Part shown: one piece after another, positions 1 through 5,135 of the stretch
How the letters are laid out: the number at the start of each line of letters is the position of its first letter
How positions within the stretch are numbered: the stretch's first letter is position 1
DNA from: DASWIG01 sp965371445
Lineage (GTDB): Bacteria > Acidobacteriota > Thermoanaerobaculia > Multivoradales > J023
Reading direction: 5' to 3'
NCBI GenBank assembly: GCA_965371445.1
Contig: CBDUYN010000292.1
Location: 1-7,637 of the forward strand
Length of the DNA: 7,637 nt
The notes under the pieces: model-generated
The model's database searches: none
The model's input: only the letters and a program-made list of their open reading frames with translations
Told to the model about the DNA's origin: nothing
Position numbers and translations under genes: made by a program

Positions 1-46
1 CTTCGAGTCGGGTGACACGACGGCCTGGTCGAACACGGTACCTTAG
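1..46 (+). CDS. C-terminal end of a probable secreted protein (partial)
   Basis: From base 2 the plus strand reads FESGDTTAWSNTVP and stops with TAG at 44-46; the rest of the gene lies left of the window. From memory, tails of the type 'GFESGDTSAWS' end many extracellular or outer-surface proteins (peptidases, repeat-rich proteins) in Acidobacteriota and some Gammaproteobacteria, and this fragment fits that pattern at nearly every position. What the missing body of the protein does cannot be told from here. Only 14 residues are visible, so a chance open frame is possible, but the match to a recurrent tail makes a real gene end likely. Confidence 0.55.
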   Translation, partial: FESGDTTAWSNTVP

Positions 47-66
47 CCCCCCTCAGAGGTGCCGGC

Positions 67-83
67 GATTCAGGGACTGAATC
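67..83. terminator. Short perfect inverted repeat, possible weak terminator
   Basis: GATTCAG (67-73) and CTGAATC (77-83) are perfect inverted arms of 7 bp around a 3-base loop GGA. The hairpin begins 20 bases after the stop codon of the plus-strand gene ending at 46, which suits a transcription end. No T-tract follows on either strand, so it is not a canonical intrinsic terminator. It also overlaps the stop codon of the doubtful minus-strand ORF at 70-162. Confidence 0.3.
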
Positions 84-162
84 CCTTCTGCCAGTCGGCG
101 ATGGTGGCGTGGAGGTCGGGCACAAGGGCGTCGAGGGCGCCGATCTCCGTCGAACCCACCAT
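70..162 (-). CDS. Doubtful 30-residue ORF or gene remnant
   Basis: An ATG at 162-160 opens a 30-codon frame ending in TGA at 72-70. No family is recognised. Nearly all codons end in G or C (27 of 31 including the stop, by hand count), as in the real genes nearby, and the peptide has a plausible composition (start MVGSTEIGALDAL, end ADWQKGFSP). An AGGG lies about 7 bases before the ATG. The open frame continues upstream into less gene-like sequence, so this may be the decayed 3' end of a former gene rather than a working small protein. In such GC-rich DNA a chance frame of this size is also quite possible. Confidence 0.18.
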   Translation of the reverse strand: MVGSTEIGALDALVPDLHATIADWQKGFSP

Positions 163-274
163 TGTGGGGCCCTGACGGTCTACGCGCGTCTGTGTGGTCA
201 CGTGCCGGCGATGCCGTACATGTATGACCCCAGCGTTCTCGGGGGGGACAACGACCGCCGCCGTGCTAGGAAGA
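163..274. other. Intergenic stretch without a recognised gene
   Basis: This is the 3' flank of the large minus-strand receptor-like gene. It holds a weak 5-bp hairpin CCCAC-CATT-GTGGG that starts just outside the stretch (155-168), a run of seven G near 241-247 and the short palindromes CACGTG (199-204) and TACATGTA (217-224). None forms a convincing terminator for the minus-strand gene ending at 275. Base use is less gene-like than in its neighbours. Confidence 0.4.
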
Positions 275-2941
275 TCAAGTCTCGCCGGCCTTCTCCCCGC
301 CGTCTCCGGCTGGCTGAACGGTTTTCTTCGCCAGCAGCTTGGCGAGCCAGCTCTCCTTCTTTTCGGGAAAGAGGTTCTCGAAGAAGGCCTGGTCGTACGT
401 CCCACGGATGATACTGAGGAAGGCCAGCCGGCGGCGCAGACGCTCGCAGTGGTCGGGAACGCCCTCGAGATCCCGCTCCAGGACCTTGCCCATGTCGTCG
501 CGGCGATCCGGGCCCATGACGCTGAGCGCCTCGTCGATGTGCTTCTTGACGACGTCGACCCCGTCCTTGTGCAGGGCGCCGCGGTTCGCCGCGTTGCGGA
601 TCACCGCCACTGGATCCTTGAGCTGGCCTGGGCGTTCGCTCGGCGCCATGCGGTCGTCCCACAGACGTTGCCACGGCACTCGCCGGTTGAGCAGCCGGGC
701 GTAGGGCATCCGCCGCTCGAGGTAGGAGAGAGCGTCATCACCTTGGGCCACTTTGGCGTTGATGCGTTCGCGGACCTTCCCGAGGTCGGCGAGGATCCGC
801 TGGCGCTCGTCGTCCGAGGCGGAGACCTGAGCGGCGTGGAACAGGTAGGCGTCCATCGCATCGACGGAGTTGTGGTAGGCCAGTAGGTGGATCTTGAGCC
901 GATCCGGCGTCAGGATGTCGAGGTCGCAGAGCTTGGCGATGAATCCTTCGTCGTAGCCGCACAGGACGCAGAGGTAGGCGAGCCTGCGGCGTAGCCGGGC
1001 CTGGGTGCCGACGACCGCTTCCAGGTCGTCCTGGCTCGCCGCTTCGAGCTTCGCCCGGCGCTCCTCGGAGAATCCCTTCAGAGCCTCGCGGATCTTGTCT
1101 TCGATCTTGTCTGCCCCGCCCTCCGCCTGGACGGCGTGGCGGGCAGCCTTGCGGATCAGGATCTCGGGGTCGTGAAGCAGGTGCATCTCGTCGGCGGCGC
1201 ACGGCGCCATGTTGTGCTCCCGGAGGTCGTTCCAGGGCACGGTCCGGAAGAGCATGCGGGCGAGGACCTTGCGCTTCTCGGCGTAGGTCTTGACCTTGCT
1301 GAGACGTTCTTCGAGCTCGTTCTCGAGACGCACCCGGTGGTCGACCGAGGACGACTCCTGGTAAAGCTCGCGGAGGTAGGAGCGCATGCCGTCGACGGTG
1401 TTGTGGTAGGCGAGCAAGTTGATCTGCTTGCTGACCTCGCGGTGCTTCTTGAGCATCATCCGCTCGTTGATCCACTGCAGGAGCTGGTCGTAGAGCTTGC
1501 CCAGGCCTACGGCACGGCCGGTCTTGGTCTCGAAGAGCTTGGCGCGCAGGATCGCCAGCGGCGTGACGGCGATGGCAATGGCGGCGACGACGCTGTCGTA
1601 GCGAACGTTGCCGGCCTCCGCCATGTAGACGTAGAGCGCCATGGCGGTGATCCAATTCAACAGCAGCAGGACGGCGAACGGCCAGTTGCGGAAGAGCTGG
1701 ACGAGACTCACGAGGTCCGGATTGCCCGAGTACCAGCTCTTGATGTCGGCAAAAGTCGTCATGCCGACGATCAGCGACACCAGCAGGACGTTGAAGACCG
1801 GCAGCCAGCCGAAGCGCCGGACGACGAGATTGCACTTCATCCACAACTTTTGCGGCAGCCCGACCACCTGCTGAAGGTCGTCCACCTGCTCGTAGCCGTT
1901 CTTCGCCTTACGGAAGACCCGCGGGTTGGTCAGGTTCTCGTAGCCCGAGAGGACGAGGCCGGTCAACGAGTCGACCGCGGTGTAGCTCCGCATGGTGGCT
2001 TCGAGGTCGTCGCGGAACCGCTGCCGTCGCCCGTCGCCCGTGAGGTCGTCCGGCAGCTCGGACCAGACGTCGAGGACCAGCCGGGTGGTGTCGAACGCCA
2101 GGGCCCGGACGTCGTCGAAGCCTTCGAGATCCGGCGTGACCGTGACGAAGTAGAAGTCTTCCGGCAGTCCCGGAGTGTCGCGGGCGTCGATGATCGTAAA
2201 CAGGATCGGCCGGTACCGGCTACCCCAGGAGTTCATCTGCACCAGGGTGTCGTAGACCGTCGCCAGGTCCTCGCGCTCGCTGACGATCCCCACCGCTTCC
2301 GGCCGGTTGTTGAGCACTTGACGCAGCTGCTGGCGCACGTCGACAGGCGGTGACTTGAAGGACAGGGGAGCGTAGTTGTCGCGCTGGACGGGCGTCAGCT
2401 CGCGCCGGAAGGCCGCTTCGGCGAGGCGGCCGAATTGGGTGTCGGCGTAGAGCAGCGCCATCGAGCGCACCATGTATTTGTTGAGCAGGTCGTAGATCGC
2501 CTGCGAGCGCCGGCTGGCGTTGACGTTGGTGCGGAAGAGCCAGCCGCCCTCCTGGTGGGGTATCTCGGCGGTCACCAGCGGCGAGATGACGACGACGTGA
2601 TGCGCCTCGAGCTCGGCGCGCTGCTTGTGGGCGGCGATGAAGATGCCGCTCTCCGTCGGCCCGACGACGACGTCGACCTGGGCGCCGTCGGCGGCAGCGA
2701 CCACCTCGGTCAGCCGCTCGATGCCCTGCTGCTCGTTGGCGTAGGCGAACGACCCGATGCTCACCTCGGATCGGCCTTGAGCGGCGGCCCGCACCCCCTC
2801 GAGAAAGCCGCTGCCGGTCGGCGAGTTGACGTGGACGACACCGATCCGCAGCGGGGTCTGCGCCGCGACGTTCCAAGCCGTGCCGAAGCAGGCCGTCAGT
2901 GCGAGCGCCAGGAAATGGAAATGCCGGAGGTTCTTGCTCAT
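275..2941 (-). CDS. Periplasmic-binding-domain membrane protein with tandem cytoplasmic repeats (putative receptor)
   Basis: This encodes 888 residues. The start is the ATG at 2941-2939: it follows a good Shine-Dalgarno (GAGGAAGGG, 2951-2943) and opens directly into a signal peptide (residues 1-27, hydrophobic LALALTACFG, likely cleavage near VAA-Q). An in-frame ATG 29 codons upstream has no such support. Residues about 30-365 resemble the type 1 periplasmic-binding fold of LivK-like and receptor ligand-binding proteins: RIGVVHVNS, VDVVVGPTESG, VVVISPLVTAEIP, WLFRTNVNASRR and ALLYADTQFG sit in the expected order. Three hydrophobic helices follow at about 377-398, 420-441 and 448-468. Basic residues after the third (RAKLFETKTGR) place the C-terminus in the cytoplasm. 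Residues 506-671 and 683-857 are two copies of one module that I do not recognise. Binding proteins of ABC importers normally end before any membrane helix, and no permease or ATPase lies alongside. A ligand-sensing receptor is therefore the better inference; a tethered transport component is the alternative. Confidence 0.85.
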   Translation of the reverse strand: MSKNLRHFHFLALALTACFGTAWNVAAQTPLRIGVVHVNSPTGSGFLEGVRAAAQGRSEVSIGSFAYANEQQGIERLTEVVAAADGAQVDVVVGPTESGIFIAAHKQRAELEAHHVVVISPLVTAEIPHQEGGWLFRTNVNASRRSQAIYDLLNKYMVRSMALLYADTQFGRLAEAAFRRELTPVQRDNYAPLSFKSPPVDVRQQLRQVLNNRPEAVGIVSEREDLATVYDTLVQMNSWGSRYRPILFTIIDARDTPGLPEDFYFVTVTPDLEGFDDVRALAFDTTRLVLDVWSELPDDLTGDGRRQRFRDDLEATMRSYTAVDSLTGLVLSGYENLTNPRVFRKAKNGYEQVDDLQQVVGLPQKLWMKCNLVVRRFGWLPVFNVLLVSLIVGMTTFADIKSWYSGNPDLVSLVQLFRNWPFAVLLLLNWITAMALYVYMAEAGNVRYDSVVAAIAIAVTPLAILRAKLFETKTGRAVGLGKLYDQLLQWINERMMLKKHREVSKQINLLAYHNTVDGMRSYLRELYQESSSVDHRVRLENELEERLSKVKTYAEKRKVLARMLFRTVPWNDLREHNMAPCAADEMHLLHDPEILIRKAARHAVQAEGGADKIEDKIREALKGFSEERRAKLEAASQDDLEAVVGTQARLRRRLAYLCVLCGYDEGFIAKLCDLDILTPDRLKIHLLAYHNSVDAMDAYLFHAAQVSASDDERQRILADLGKVRERINAKVAQGDDALSYLERRMPYARLLNRRVPWQRLWDDRMAPSERPGQLKDPVAVIRNAANRGALHKDGVDVVKKHIDEALSVMGPDRRDDMGKVLERDLEGVPDHCERLRRRLAFLSIIRGTYDQAFFENLFPEKKESWLAKLLAKKTVQPAGDGGEKAGET
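371..895 (-). repeat. Cytoplasmic module, copy B (protein-level repeat)
   Basis: This is the coding segment for residues 683-857. Landmarks are HLLAYHNSVDAMDAYL (685-700), ARLLNRRVPWQRLWDDRMAP (748-767), LKDPVAVIRNAANRGA (774-789) and LRRRLAFLSIIRGTYDQAF (835-853). Copy B is about 10 residues longer than copy A between the first two landmarks. A basic tail with KK, AKKT and a glycine-rich end follows. The duplication is clear at protein level, and the LLAYHN region is still similar at DNA level. Confidence 0.75.
929..1426 (-). repeat. Cytoplasmic module, copy A (protein-level repeat)
   Basis: This is the coding segment for residues 506-671 of the receptor-like protein. Landmarks are NLLAYHNTVDGMRSYL (508-523), ARMLFRTVPWNDLREHNMAP (561-580), LHDPEILIRKAARHAV (589-604) and LRRRLAYLCVLCGYDEGF (650-667). 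All four recur in the same order in copy B, about 177-187 residues later. The segment looks mainly helical, with charged heptad-like stretches around 535-560 and 611-640. No known domain was recognised. Confidence 0.75.
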
Positions 2942-2942
2942 A

Positions 2943-2951
2943 CCCTTCCTC
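2943..2951 (-). promoter_or_regulatory. Shine-Dalgarno fixing the receptor start
   Basis: Read on the minus strand this is GAGGAAGGG immediately before the ATG at 2941, with the GAGG core 6 bases from the start. It selects residue MSKN as the N-terminus over the longer frame that begins at 3028, whose extra residues are arginine-rich and cover the likely promoter. Confidence 0.65.
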
Positions 2952-3002
2952 ACCGTCGTAGTCGCCGCCTGCCGCGGCCGTCTTTGACTTGTAGAAAACG
3001 CG

Positions 3003-3011
3003 ATCCTACCA
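3003..3011 (-). promoter_or_regulatory. Candidate extended -10 for the receptor gene
   Basis: On the minus strand this reads TGGTAGGAT, an extended -10 of the TGn-TAnnaT type. Transcription would start near 2996, leaving a leader of about 55 bases. The matching -35 position (about 3026-3031) reads TAGGTG, a poor match to TTGACA, so the promoter may depend on an activator or on another sigma factor. The upstream edge of that position touches the tandem repeat at 3028-3053. Confidence 0.35.
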
Positions 3012-3027
3012 CGGGGAAGTCGTGGCA

Positions 3028-3053
3028 CCTATCCGGCGGCGCCTATCCGGCGG
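3028..3053. repeat. Tandem 14-bp direct repeat in the divergent promoter region
   Basis: CCTATCCGGCGG occurs at 3028-3039 and again at 3042-3053, giving a 14-bp period. It lies in the intergenic region between the two divergent genes and overlaps the -35 position of the candidate minus-strand promoter. Direct repeats of such spacing can be regulator binding sites, but a replication-slippage duplication without function is equally possible. Confidence 0.5.
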
Positions 3054-3133
3054 TGGCGCCTGATCGAAGAGTCCGGCTCCCCGTGGGGACGTAGGTGCGC
3101 GGTGATCGACAGCCAGATCGGGGCTTCGCCGTC

Positions 3134-3142
3134 TGCTAGGAT
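3134..3142 (+). promoter_or_regulatory. Candidate extended -10 for the helicase gene
   Basis: TGCTAGGAT is an extended -10 of the same form as the one facing the other way. Transcription would begin near 3149 and leave a leader of roughly 85-105 bases before the helicase start. No good TTGACA box sits 17 bases upstream (the position reads CAGATC). TCGACA at 3106-3111 is the nearest match but is too far away. Confidence 0.35.
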
Positions 3143-3223
3143 ACGGGCTCAGGCCGCTCGACTTCGCGGGCCGACCGGACGCGGGTCCTACCGCCTGCCG
3201 CACCCCACTCACCGGAACCCACC

Positions 3224-3227
3224 AGGA
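3224..3227 (+). promoter_or_regulatory. Shine-Dalgarno supporting the GTG start of the helicase
   Basis: AGGA stands 9 bases before GTG at 3237-3239. The competing ATG at 3255 has only GGA (3245-3247) about 7 bases upstream. The longer site favours the GTG, but the choice is close. Confidence 0.4.
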
Positions 3228-3236
3228 CTTTTACTC

Positions 3237-5084
3237 GTGTCTACGGAACCGACCATGAGCTTTTCCCAGCTGGGCCTCGCGCCGGGCGTCCTCCAAGCCG
3301 TCGACGAGGTCGGCTACGAGGCTCCGTCCTCGATCCAGGCGGAGGCCATTCCGCCGCTCCTCGAACGGCGCGACCTGTTCGGCCAGGCCCAGACCGGCAC
3401 CGGCAAGACCGCGGCCTTCGCGCTGCCGCTGCTCAGCCGGCTGGAGCTCTCGCGCAAGGAGCCCCAGATCCTGGTGCTCACCCCTACCCGGGAGCTGGCG
3501 ATCCAGGTCGCCGAGGCCATGCAAACCTACGCCCGGCACCTCGAAGGCTTCCACGTCGTCCCGGTCTACGGCGGACAGAGCATCGACGTCCAGCTGCGCC
3601 AGCTGCGGCGCGGCGTCCACGTGGTCGTGGGCACCCCGGGACGCATCCAGGACCACCTGCGCCGCCGCACCCTGAAGCTCGACGGCCTCGCGGCGGTCGT
3701 CCTCGACGAGGCCGACGAGATGCTCCGCATGGGCTTTCAGGAAGAAGTCGAGCAGATCCTCGAGCACACGCCCGCCGAAAAGCAGGTGGCCCTTTTCTCC
3801 GCCACCCTGCCCGACGCCATCCTGAAGGTCGCGGCGAAGTACCTGCGCGACCCCGTCGAGGTCCGGATCAAGACAAAAACGGCCACCGTCGCGACCGTCT
3901 CGCAGCGCTACTGGCGCGTCGCCGGAGTCCACAAGCTCGACGCCCTGACCCGTATCCTGGAGGTCGAGGACTTCGACGCCATGCTGGTCTTCGTGCGCAC
4001 CAAGGTAGCCACCGCCGAGCTCGCCGAAAAGCTCGAAGCGCGCGGCTTCGCCTGCGCCGCCTTGAACGGCGACATGAACCAGACGCTGCGCGAACGCACC
4101 GTAGCCCGGCTCAAGAAAGGAAAGCTCGACATCGTCGTGGCGACCGACGTGGCGGCCCGCGGCCTCGACGTCGAGCGCATCAGCCACGTCGTCAACTACG
4201 ACATTCCCTACGACGTCGAAGCCTACGTCCATCGCATCGGCCGCACCGCCCGGGCGGGCAGGAAGGGCAAGGCCATCCTCTTCGTGTCGTCGCGCGAGCG
4301 GCGCATGCTCCACGCCATCGAAAAAGTGACCCGTCAGCCCATCGAGCCGATGCAGCTGCCGAGCCGCGAAGACGTCGCCGACCGCCGCGTCGCCCAGTTC
4401 AAGGAAACGATCACCGAAACGATCGAATCGCGGGACCTCGAATTCTTCGCGGAGGTGGTCGAAAGCTATCAACGCGAGCACGACACCGACCTCAGCCGCG
4501 TCGCGGCGGCCCTCGCGTTTCTCGTACAACGGGAACGGCCCCTGTTGCAGCTGCCACAGAGCGCTGAGCAGAAAGCCGCGAAGCCACCGAAAGCCGCGAA
4601 GGAGCCGAAGGCTGCCAAGGACCGCCAGGCGTTCGCCAGGCCCGAGACGAGGGACGACGAGAAACGACGCCCCGGGGACGACCTCGACGAAGGCGCGGAC
4701 GTCGTCATGCAGCGCTATCGCCTCGCCGTCGGCCGTGACCACGGCGTCGAGCCCAAGAACATCGTCGGCGCGATCTCCAACGAGGGGGAGATCGACGGCA
4801 GGCACATCGGTCAGATCAAGATCCTCGACACCTTCAGCCTCGTCGACCTGCCGGAAGGCATGCCGTTTGAAACGTTCAAGCACCTGAAGAAGGTCAAGGT
4901 CTGCGGGCAAGAGCTGCGGATCACCCTCGACGAAAGCTCACCGGCAGCGGGCCGTAAGGGCCGGAAGCCTCCGATGGCGGGCAAGAAAAAGCCCAAGCTG
5001 GCGAAGATCCGCGCCAAGAAAAAGACCGGCGAGAAAAAGCCCGGCAAGAAGAAGCCCGGCAAGAAACCAGAGCGCGACGCGTGA
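3237..5084 (+). CDS. deaD: DEAD-box ATP-dependent RNA helicase, DeaD/CsdA type
   Basis: This encodes 615 residues from the GTG at 3237 (609 from the ATG at 3255). All helicase motifs are present in order: Q motif around 27-34 (GYEAPSSIQ), I AQTGTGKT 51-58, Ia PTREL 83-87, Ib TPGR 133-136, II DEAD 157-160, III SAT 188-190, IV VFVRT 251-255, V ATDVAARGLDV 302-312 and VI HRIGRTARAG 332-341. Catalytic residues look intact. After an Ala/Lys-rich linker (444-463) comes a DbpA-like RNA-binding domain (about 490-565, with IVGAISNEGEIDGRHIGQIKI), then a lysine-rich tail (573-615) likely to bind RNA without sequence preference. The family unwinds short RNA duplexes in the cytoplasm, in ribosome assembly, mRNA decay and cold adaptation. 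The helicase core plus DbpA domain matches DeaD/CsdA better than RhlE or SrmB. A longer frame from ATG 3102 is rejected because it would cover the candidate promoter. Confidence 0.95.
   Translation: MSTEPTMSFSQLGLAPGVLQAVDEVGYEAPSSIQAEAIPPLLERRDLFGQAQTGTGKTAAFALPLLSRLELSRKEPQILVLTPTRELAIQVAEAMQTYARHLEGFHVVPVYGGQSIDVQLRQLRRGVHVVVGTPGRIQDHLRRRTLKLDGLAAVVLDEADEMLRMGFQEEVEQILEHTPAEKQVALFSATLPDAILKVAAKYLRDPVEVRIKTKTATVATVSQRYWRVAGVHKLDALTRILEVEDFDAMLVFVRTKVATAELAEKLEARGFACAALNGDMNQTLRERTVARLKKGKLDIVVATDVAARGLDVERISHVVNYDIPYDVEAYVHRIGRTARAGRKGKAILFVSSRERRMLHAIEKVTRQPIEPMQLPSREDVADRRVAQFKETITETIESRDLEFFAEVVESYQREHDTDLSRVAAALAFLVQRERPLLQLPQSAEQKAAKPPKAAKEPKAAKDRQAFARPETRDDEKRRPGDDLDEGADVVMQRYRLAVGRDHGVEPKNIVGAISNEGEIDGRHIGQIKILDTFSLVDLPEGMPFETFKHLKKVKVCGQELRITLDESSPAAGRKGRKPPMAGKKKPKLAKIRAKKKTGEKKPGKKKPGKKPERDA
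5037..5065 (+). repeat. Short repeat encoding the KKPGK tail
   Basis: AAGCCCGGCAAGAA occurs at 5037-5050 and 5052-5065 with a 15-bp period and encodes repeated K-P-G-K residues at the helicase C-terminus. Such tails vary readily by slippage and usually contribute charge rather than a fixed structure. Confidence 0.6.
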
Positions 5085-5111
5085 CCGGGGAGAAGGACAC
5101 GTCTGTCCCGG
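5085..5111. terminator. Weak hairpin between convergent genes
   Basis: The 51-base gap between the helicase stop (5084) and the end of the permease (5136) holds two mutually exclusive stems: CCGGG (5085-5089) with CCCGG (5107-5111), or GGACA (5095-5099) with TGTCC (5104-5108) around the tetraloop CGTC. No T-tract follows on either strand. It sits where a terminator shared by two convergent genes would be expected, but the sequence evidence is modest. Confidence 0.25.
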
Positions 5112-5135
5112 AGGACCGTCCGACGTAAACGCCGG

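Noticed and set aside
196..206. GGTCACGTGCC here and its reverse complement GGCACGTGACC near 7620-7630, as possible long inverted ends of an element
   Set aside because: An 11-base match is expected by chance in a window of this size. The sequences around the two sites show no further similarity, and no transposase lies between them.
194..886. Long plus-strand open frame (230 codons)
   Set aside because: It is antisense to the receptor-like gene, whose signal peptide, binding domain, helices and internal repeat are coherent. Long antisense frames are expected in GC-rich DNA, and the peptide has no recognisable motifs.
1136..2353. Plus-strand open frame of 405 codons
   Set aside because: It is antisense to the binding domain and helices of the receptor-like gene. 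Its composition is rich in V, D, R and H, as mirror frames of GC-rich genes are, and it has no family resemblance.
3102..3236. N-terminal extension of the helicase from ATG 3102
   Set aside because: The extra residues do not resemble any DEAD-box N-terminus, and the segment contains the candidate extended -10 promoter. GTG 3237 or ATG 3255 have better spacing to Shine-Dalgarno-like sites.
3143..3236. Possible cold-shock type or riboswitch-like leader before the helicase
   Set aside because: A leader of about 85-105 bases is inferred only from a candidate -10, and I could see no conserved stem pattern or known riboswitch core.
3231..4910. Minus-strand open frame of 559 codons opposite the helicase
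   Set aside because: The helicase on the plus strand carries every DEAD-box motif in order. The opposite frame is the usual GC-rich mirror with D/V/L/G-rich peptide and no motif.
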